In this document: positions 57,684 through 64,000 of the stretch, one piece after another
How the letters are laid out: each line of letters opens with the position of its first letter
How positions within the stretch are numbered: the stretch's first letter is position 1
Assembly: GCA_016800925.1 (NCBI GenBank)
Contig: JABCPU010000018.1
Coordinates: 62,001 to 126,000 of the forward strand
DNA: 64,000 nt
From: Suillus spraguei
Taxonomy: Eukaryota > Basidiomycota > Agaricomycetes > Boletales > Suillaceae
Reading direction: 5' to 3'
Notes under the pieces: generated by a model
What the model was told of the DNA's origin: nothing
Seen by the model: the letters and a program-made list of their open reading frames with translations, nothing else
Database searches by the model: none
Program-made: the position numbers and the translations under genes

Positions 57684-58588
57684 TCAGTTATCACTATGAG
57701 GTCCTTGCTCCTCACTTACACGGACCAATCTATCCGGCGAGGAATCCTCTTCATTCAGCGACGTTCTAGTAGGGGAAGATGTTTGTGCGAGATCATCGGC
57801 ACGTTTCCTCTTTCTCTTTGCCTTTGCCTTCTCTTGATCAGACAGTTTGTCGAATTCCTCCTGCAAGTGTAACTTCAATTTAGGCATGTTCGAAAGGTTG
57901 CGGTCGCATTTCCAGCAAGAAAGATCTTCCTTAAGTAAAGGATCATATTTGCTCTTCTTGAGCTGAGAGATCTAGAGTCATGGCAGCAGTCAGCGCTGCG
58001 GAGGCGGAGCGAAGAACAAACAACTCACTGTTTTATAATATGACGATTCAGCCTCAAACCAAGAGAGAACGTCGCTCAAATGTATAAAAAAGCCGAGCTT
58101 TGGATGAAAGGAATTGTAGTGCTTCTTCAACTTCATTCTCGGAGAACATAGATCAGCAGAAAGTACGTGGAGGTGGAGGTGTCTATATATATATACGTGA
58201 GCGCATCAGAAAATCAACTAATTGAGACTTACTCCATGCTAGGTACTGCATGGAAGCCCATCCATATTTCCCACCTGAATCCATACTTCTTGAGCATTTC
58301 GCCTTCAATCATTTTCTTGACGTTGTCCGCTTCTCGGCTTAGATCTGCGAGGAGCTCTTTGGCATAATTTTTCTCGCATTTGAGTAATGAACGTAGATTA
58401 GCGAGTTGGTACACATTGAAAGGTGGCCTGACACGAGGTATGACGAGAAAATGGAAGATTGATTTCGGAAATGCGTCAAAAACCGTCAAACACGTCTCTG
58501 AATATGAGAGAAGAACTGATGGAGGCAGGCTAGCAGGATTGGACTTTTGCGCGTAGGCGCGAAAAATTGTCATGTTGGCACTAGACAT
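57684..58588 (-). CDS. HNT3: aprataxin (HIT domain plus C2HE zinc finger)
   Basis: Aprataxin/Hnt3 removes AMP from abortive DNA ligation ends (5'-adenylate) in the nucleus. The start at 58588 gives MSSANMTIFRAYAQK, then FDAFPKSIFHFLVIPR and a helix (LLADLSREADNVKKMIEGE). The motif GFHAVPSM is spliced to HLHLHVLSADL, completing the histidine triad (His-x-His-x-His). It continues with RMKLKKHYNSFHP and GFFIHLSDVLSWF, then the zinc finger CWKCDRNLSNMPKLKLHLQEEF-type block (Cys-x2-Cys...His...Glu) and a basic cluster (KAKAKRKRKRADD) that looks like an NLS. Stop at 57684. Four exons. Length near 240 residues fits the fungal family. Confidence 0.92.
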
Positions 58589-58722
58589 GATGCCCTAGCA
58601 TTTGTGTTAGGGGAGAAGACACGTACGTCACAATTCATGAATGTTGTGACCGTGACATACTATTCATTACCCCATATGCGTACTACTTATTCAAACCGAC
58701 CACATATTAGCAAAGTACTCAA
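58589..58722. promoter_or_regulatory. 134-bp divergent promoter shared by aprataxin and the E(z)-like gene
   Basis: Only 134 bp separate the two start codons, so both genes must be driven from one short bidirectional region. No TATA box is obvious. Confidence 0.6.
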
Positions 58723-61316
58723 ATGTCGCTCGCTTCAATTGTGCAAACGAACGAGCAAAAATTGCAGCCAGGTGATAACCCACCGATTCATAAGCTGGTG
58801 CAAACAGTCTTTGCAGCAGTTCTGGCCGAATTCAGTGGCTGGAAAGTCAAATACTGCAATCATTTCATCCGCTCTCTGTCCCATGTCACACAAAGCCCAC
58901 GTGTTCCCGTACCAGATGGCGATAGCACAACTTTCCATGTCGTCGGTAAGGCCAGTGGGGGTCCAGATAGAGACACGGAAAGAATGGTGGCAGTGACCTC
59001 TTACTCTGAAGATGAAACTTCAAGATCAACTTCAATGATATCTCTTCAAGTTGTACACGCCAAGCTTCTTGAACCACACAAATCCTATGAGTATTGCACT
59101 CCCATCTCAAGAAATATCTTTAGGGGAGACGATGACGATATGATGCCATTCATCCCATATGCGGATGATCCTACCTTCGACCACGTAGATCATACGTTGT
59201 GTTATGGCTCTTTTGCGTGGCAGGATGATTATGATCCAGATTGTGAGTACTCATCATTTACTGGATATGATAAGGCATCCTTATTGTGATCAGTAGAAGT
59301 TATTTCTTTAGAGGCAGCCTATCGCCTCCATACAGTTCACAGTCTACTATATCAGGACATAGATAGCACGGGAATCCTTCCCTTCAAGCTTTTTTCAACT
59401 CCAGGAAAACCTGGACTGTTTACCTTGAGTCGTCGTCGGTATGGGGTTCCTGATCATTTTTCGTAATCGCATCCAAACTTTGAAAAAATGTACAGTGACC
59501 TACTCAAATGGAACGAGACCACTATTCCTTATTCTTACAGCTTTCCCTCTTCATTACCATTTATGGTATTCCTCAACATCAACTTGAGCGTGCCCATGCA
59601 TTGTTTTGTTCTAACCTCAACTGTATCGAGCCCCTGTGTCCTGTTCATGGTATGGCTTTCAAGTTATCGTTGTTATTCCTTTTTTGATTCCAAAATAATA
59701 TAATTCGCAGTTGAAATGAACCCCGTTCCGCCACCCCGGAAGCAAACCATCCGGCTGTCAGAGCTACTGAAACGTGTGGAACACCCCTGCGAAGCTGGCT
59801 GCTTCTTGCAGAGCAGGACAGTCGAGGTACTGCCTCAATGGAGTGAGGATGACATCAATTTGTTCAAGAGCGTCTTAGGTATCGAACCAGATATGATACC
59901 TTGCGACCATGCTGAGTTATGCTTCAAGCCTTGCCACGAGGTTCGTCGACATGAAAATAACAGGAGCTTTCCTTGGTCTGACTGTGGTTCAGGTCCTTCA
60001 TTATCGCAGATTACTATATCCAGATTTCGACGAGCTTCAAACTGGGCGCCCGAATGGGGAACACAAAGGGAAATCGCGATCCCTGGAATTTCGAGGTAGG
60101 GACGAATACATGTGGACACATATTACTTGACAGACGCTTTACACGAGATAGATGTTGACCCGCTCAAATTCACGCCGTGCGTACCCTTGTTACATAAATA
60201 TCGATGTTGTACTGGATACTTTCCACAGGAACGAACCTTGTCATCACTCTGGGCCGTGTGATGTGTCATCTAACTGTTTATGTTTTGAGAACAAGACTCA
60301 TTGCCAGCGGAACTGCCATTGCCCGGCCAAATGTATGTTACATCTGTGTTGTCACCAGCGCAAGGCGTAATGCCACCCTTCACCAGGCGTTCGGAGATGG
60401 AAAGGTTGTCGCTGTGCAAAAACACGCGATGGAATGAACTGTGTGAAGGTCAAGCGATGCTCTTGCGTTGAAGCTCGACGCGAGTGTGATCCAGAGCTCT
60501 GTGTAAAATGTGGATGTCGGTGCGTGATACTGGCTATTTTTCATGCTGTAACCCGTTCTCTAATATCTTGCACTTGGCAGAGGTATGTTGCGTAGCATTC
60601 AGTAAGGGTTAGATGCGTCTGACTCTGAGTCGAAGACCCGGAAGCGAGTACTGCGGGAACTCCCAGATTCGACAAGGTGATTTCAAGGTATGCATGTACA
60701 CTGTACACTCGATACCCCAGATCGCGTGAGTAACTCTATATCAACATTTATAGGAACTAGAGGTCAGGGAAAGTCGTTGGGGCGTAGGTGTATTCCTCCT
60801 CGAGCCAGCCAAGCAAGGCGAATTGATCGTGGAGTACGTTGGGGAGCTTATCTATGAAATGACATTTGACAGCCGTGGGTGAGCAGCGTTCATCCCTGAA
60901 GTTTCCTGTATCTCACTGAGTTAATAGAGAGGTTGCAGACCATCTTGGACGAAGTTATGTCTTTGGTCTCGACAAAACGTTATCCCTGGATAGCTCACGT
61001 GTAGGCAACACGTCGAGGTTCATCAACCATTCAGGCGCTAGTGATGTCAGTAATGAAACGCAGTGTAATTGTCGCGCTTTTGGTGCGTAACGTCTGTGTC
61101 TCTTGATGTTTATCTCAATATCCAAACGTTCGACAGCGCGACTTGTGAATGGGGAACATCGTATAGGAATATTTGCGAGTTAGATGGTTTCCCTACTATC
61201 GCGGTTGTGGAATACTGACAACTGACACAGCTGTGAACATTGACCCTGGAACAGAGATCCTCATTGATTATGGCCCTGCGTTCTTCACAGAGCAAAAGAA
61301 TGCCGAGGCCGCATAA
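58723..61316 (+). CDS. E(z)/EZH2-type SET-domain histone H3 lysine 27 methyltransferase
   Basis: E(z) enzymes are the catalytic subunits of Polycomb repressive complex 2. Start at 58723 (MSLASIVQTNEQKLQPGD). The N-terminal exon and the next ones show no catalytic motif; a middle block (IRLSELLKRVEHPCEAGCF, HAELCFKPCHEVRRH) resembles the MCSS/SANT region. The cysteine-rich CXC region runs HHSGPCDVSSNCLCFENKTH, CQRNCHCPAKC and, after an intron, RRWKGCRCAKTRDGMNC and VEARRECDPELCVKCGC. The SET domain follows: SRWGVGVFLLEPAKQGELIV, EYVGELIYEMTFDSRG, YVFGLDKTLSLDSSRVGN, SRFINHSGASDVSNETQC and DPGTEILIDYGPAFF, stop at 61316. FINHS and the final Tyr are intact. CXC directly before SET at the C-terminus is specific to the E(z) group. 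Confidence 0.88.
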
Positions 61317-61716
61317 GCCGCTACATTTGTAGTTCAAATCAATCTGGTCATTATCATAGAACAGCTCGTATTTTAAAATGCCACAGCATGCTTAATACTG
61401 GTTCCACGTTGTGCAACCCTAAAGCGCCTTAGGCATTTACTTATACACTACTCTTGCATCACTCATTTTTTTCTAGTACAATCGACATGTGCATTATAAG
61501 AGATGGAACACTACACCTATACCCTCACGGTCAAACGCACTACTTTTAATCACTAGCGGCAGTGATGGTTAAGATGTATACAAAATATCACAAGACTGAC
61601 GTGCACTGAGACTCACAGAGGAATCAACGTTCAACGGTATTATACATGTTTGATACAATATTTCGTACCGTACGCTACACTACATGATATGTCCCATCAA
61701 ACTGCACTCATCCAAT
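61317..61716. other. convergent 3' spacer
   Basis: Gap between the E(z)-like gene and the TBC-domain gene. No coding or repeat structure is seen. Confidence 0.5.
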
Positions 61717-64000
61717 TCAGCGTCCAGCCTTTAACAAGTCCCTGAGGTTGTCGCTCAGAGTAGGCATAGCTACCTTTGATAGAGACATCGTTCCCTCTGA
61801 GGCAGATGTCCTTCGTTGCCGTAGCACACTACTGGTAGAATTACTGACTTCCTCCCCTCGCCTTCTGTCGATATCCGCAACGAGCTGAGCAAATGAGAGG
61901 AAGAGGACCTCTGCTTGGGCAAGAGTAGAATCAAGTTCAATAGTCATGCTGAGCTCATTGCAATACTTCAAGATCTCGTCGAACTAGTCGAATTGATTAG
62001 AGGAATTTGCATGGCAGGCAATCAAGGCACACACCTCTACAAGATACCGTAGGATCATATCCCGATGGGATTCTAAGACTGCTAGAGCGACGAAGAGAAC
62101 GAATTCGTTGCTGTAATAGTCCGTCCACAACACTTCCCACAGACGCAAGACATCGTCGAAAGGGAATTCGCGTTTGAAAACGATGAGGACCCATCTGTGA
62201 TGAATAATAGTATTAAGGATGCCTTGTCAGCAAGTTTCAGTGAAGACTTACCGGAAGCAGAAGAACAAATTGAGACCATCAGTTTTTTCTGCAGTAGATG
62301 AGAGTTAGATAGTTATAAACACGTAAAAATGGATTCAGTGACCTAAATGTCGATATAAGTCAGGATCCATGACGCAGATCAGCTCTTGGAGCGTTGAGAG
62401 TTGCTTCTTCATTCCACTTTGATCCCGAAGGAAATTTTGAATCTATTGTAAATGTCAGACAGAATCTTCATCAAGTTTCGGATGCACTCGCCATACGATT
62501 CATTACTTCCACAAAACACCAGAAGGTCAGCTCCTCGTCAGAACCCATCACAACGTAGAGAGGAGCGCAAAGGTCTGACATGCCCTGGACATACCCTGAT
62601 TTTCTCTCATTAGATACCGCATACGAATGTAGATTCCAAATGCGCTCACCAAGCTCTTTGTTGTAGAAATTGTATGTGAGGAGAATGCCTGCAAGACGAT
62701 CGATATGTTCATTACTGGGCGATTGTGCACCGATGTCCGACATTTGGGGAGAGATCGTCGTGTACCGGCGGTTTCCATTTGGATCATTTTCAGCGGTATC
62801 TTCATAGGAAGTAGAGAAGAATGGCTGAGTGCGGTCTGTGCGGCGACAATCTACATCGATGCGGTGACGTTCTTCAAGAATATCCGGTCGGTCAAAGACC
62901 TCGGGGACACCACACCACTCATCCTTGATCTCACGGTATCGCTTTCTACAGAACGGGTCAGAAGGCGTGGATCTCGTGGTGAAAGTAACATTACTTCTTC
63001 TCCTCCCATTTCGCTTCCCTTTCACTCCCAGTGATGTCCCATTCGTGGACACCAAGTATGAAGGGCCACATTTTCCTTCTAAGGTTTCCATAAGGAGTGA
63101 TACCTCTCCTGAAAACTTGGTGTCTCATCTCCTCAAGCCTGACTTTTGGTCGTCCATCTTGATCAAACCACTTCGCCCAAAGCGCCTCATCTATTGGATG
63201 TGCTGGATCTCGAGAGGTTCTTGGAGAGGGAAGGTTGACAGTGGAGTGAAGAAGTTCGAATACACCCAACGGAGATATCTCCTCAACCACGTTCGAGGAG
63301 GAGGGCAGTGCTTGAGCCTCTCGTTTACGCGCTCGATCGCCTTCTTCAGCAACTATGCGAGCCCAGCGTGCAAGATATACCCTTGCGCTCTCAAACTCAC
63401 CAACGCCCCCTTTCTCCACCCAACTACCCCATTCTAAGTCGCCGTTGGCATGAACTAGACTCCTGACAGGGTCTGGGAGATGCGGTACGATGGGCTTAGC
63501 AAGAGGATGAGAAAGAATGTTGTGTGCAGCGTGGCGTGTCGCTCTAGTGATGTTTGAGAAGGATTGCAGTAGCGCCATCCGTGCTTGTGAGCTGGACTGT
63601 GTGGTCGATATAGAGGGCGGGTAAAGAGAACGATGTAGAACGGATGAACGAGTGGAATATGAGTTAGGAGGTGCATTGGCAGGAACATCAGATAATGGGC
63701 GTGGTCGCCTGTGAGCAGGTACAGGTGAGTGCGAAGAAGCATACGATGACTGCGCAAGGATATCGTCCACGGCGTCGTCGTCAAATATCTGAGTGGTGTG
63801 CGTATCAATGTCGGCTTTAGATGGGTCGACGATGAACAAGGAAGGCTGTAATGTGGAACGGAGTAGGTGGGCATAAGATCGTAGACGAGAGAGCAAATCC
63901 TCGCCTCCCCATGAGGTTGATGGTCGAGGAGACGATGGCAATGACGTGGAAGGAGGGTGTGCATTAGTGGGGTTGCGCCTAGTATGTCGAGACGGTAGCG
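61717..64000 (-). CDS. GYP7: TBC-domain Rab GTPase-activating protein, Gyp7-like (5' end outside the window)
   Basis: Gyp7-type proteins stimulate GTP hydrolysis on Rab7/Ypt7 at the vacuole and endosome. The reading frame is still open at 64000, so the N-terminus lies outside the window. Visible blocks: ESARVYLARWARIVAEEGDR, PISPLGVFELLHSTVNL-like linker, WAKWFDQDGRPKVRLEEM, RHQVFRRGITPYGNLRRKMW, PFILGVHEWDITGSEREAKW, then the catalytic arginine finger motif RIDVDCRRTDRTQPFF (Ile-x-x-Asp-x-x-Arg), HIDRLAGILLTYNFYNKELG, and the glutamine finger GYVQGMSDLCAPLYVVMG (Tyr-x-Gln). The final exon (61717-61971) has EILKYCNELSMTIELDSTLA and ends DNLRDLLKAGR. The catalytic Arg and Gln are both present. 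Seven or so exons. Confidence 0.85.

Noticed and set aside
63941..63943. Start of the TBC-domain gene at this position
   Set aside because: The codon is TTG, not ATG, and the frame stays open to the window edge; the real start lies outside.

Overview
The window is nuclear DNA of a filamentous basidiomycete, most likely an Agaricomycete. Almost every gene is split by many short (about 45-70 nt) GT-AG introns. The proteins match basidiomycete versions of conserved eukaryotic families, and the only repeat-rich stretch carries Copia-type, LTR and Helitron-like debris plus members of paralogous families that are expanded in mushrooms. Coordinates given for genes run from start codon to stop codon and include introns; I spliced by eye, so exon edges are approximate unless stated.

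Left part (1-21.7 kb) is a normal gene-dense arm: a LEA_2-type membrane protein (-), a Zip3/Hei10-like meiotic RING protein (-), a JmjC-domain protein (+), casein kinase I (-), the GID4/Vid24 degron receptor (-), a weak lineage-specific gene (+), Ran GTPase (-) and a secreted type-B carboxylesterase/lipase (+) whose gene contains an 8-nt microexon.

The middle (22-34.6 kb) is an accessory, repeat-rich island. It holds a Helitron-associated DUF6570 remnant, a six-unit tandem array of about 150 bp whose minus strand looks like a tRNA-derived Pol III cassette (A-box-like, B box, T-run), the small kinetochore gene SPC19 (DASH complex), a decayed copy of the ribonucleotide reductase small subunit, and a member of an expanded basidiomycete family that is broken by a stop codon and by a Copia-like retrotransposon. 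That retrotransposon is itself damaged and carries a solo LTR with perfect 5-bp target duplications.

The right part (34.6-64 kb) is again gene-dense: a NOL11/Utp8-like ribosome biogenesis factor (-), a DHA2-type MFS transporter with two apparent single-base frameshifts (+), Utp21/WDR36 (+), Sfi1 (+), a 74-residue PIG-Y-like membrane protein (-), an unidentified Ser/Pro-rich nuclear protein (-), a small coiled-coil protein (+), two Gfo/Idh/MocA oxidoreductases facing each other, aprataxin (-), an E(z)-type SET-domain methyltransferase (+) and a Gyp7-like TBC RabGAP (-) that runs off the right edge.

There is no operon logic, but several neighbours share themes: ribosome SSU processome (NOL11-like, Utp21), chromosome segregation and meiosis (Zip3-like, Spc19, Sfi1, Ran, CK1) and chromatin (JmjC protein, E(z)-like methyltransferase). 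The best candidates for something undescribed are the tandem tRNA-like array at 22.9-23.8 kb and the layered insertions at 28.7-33.4 kb.
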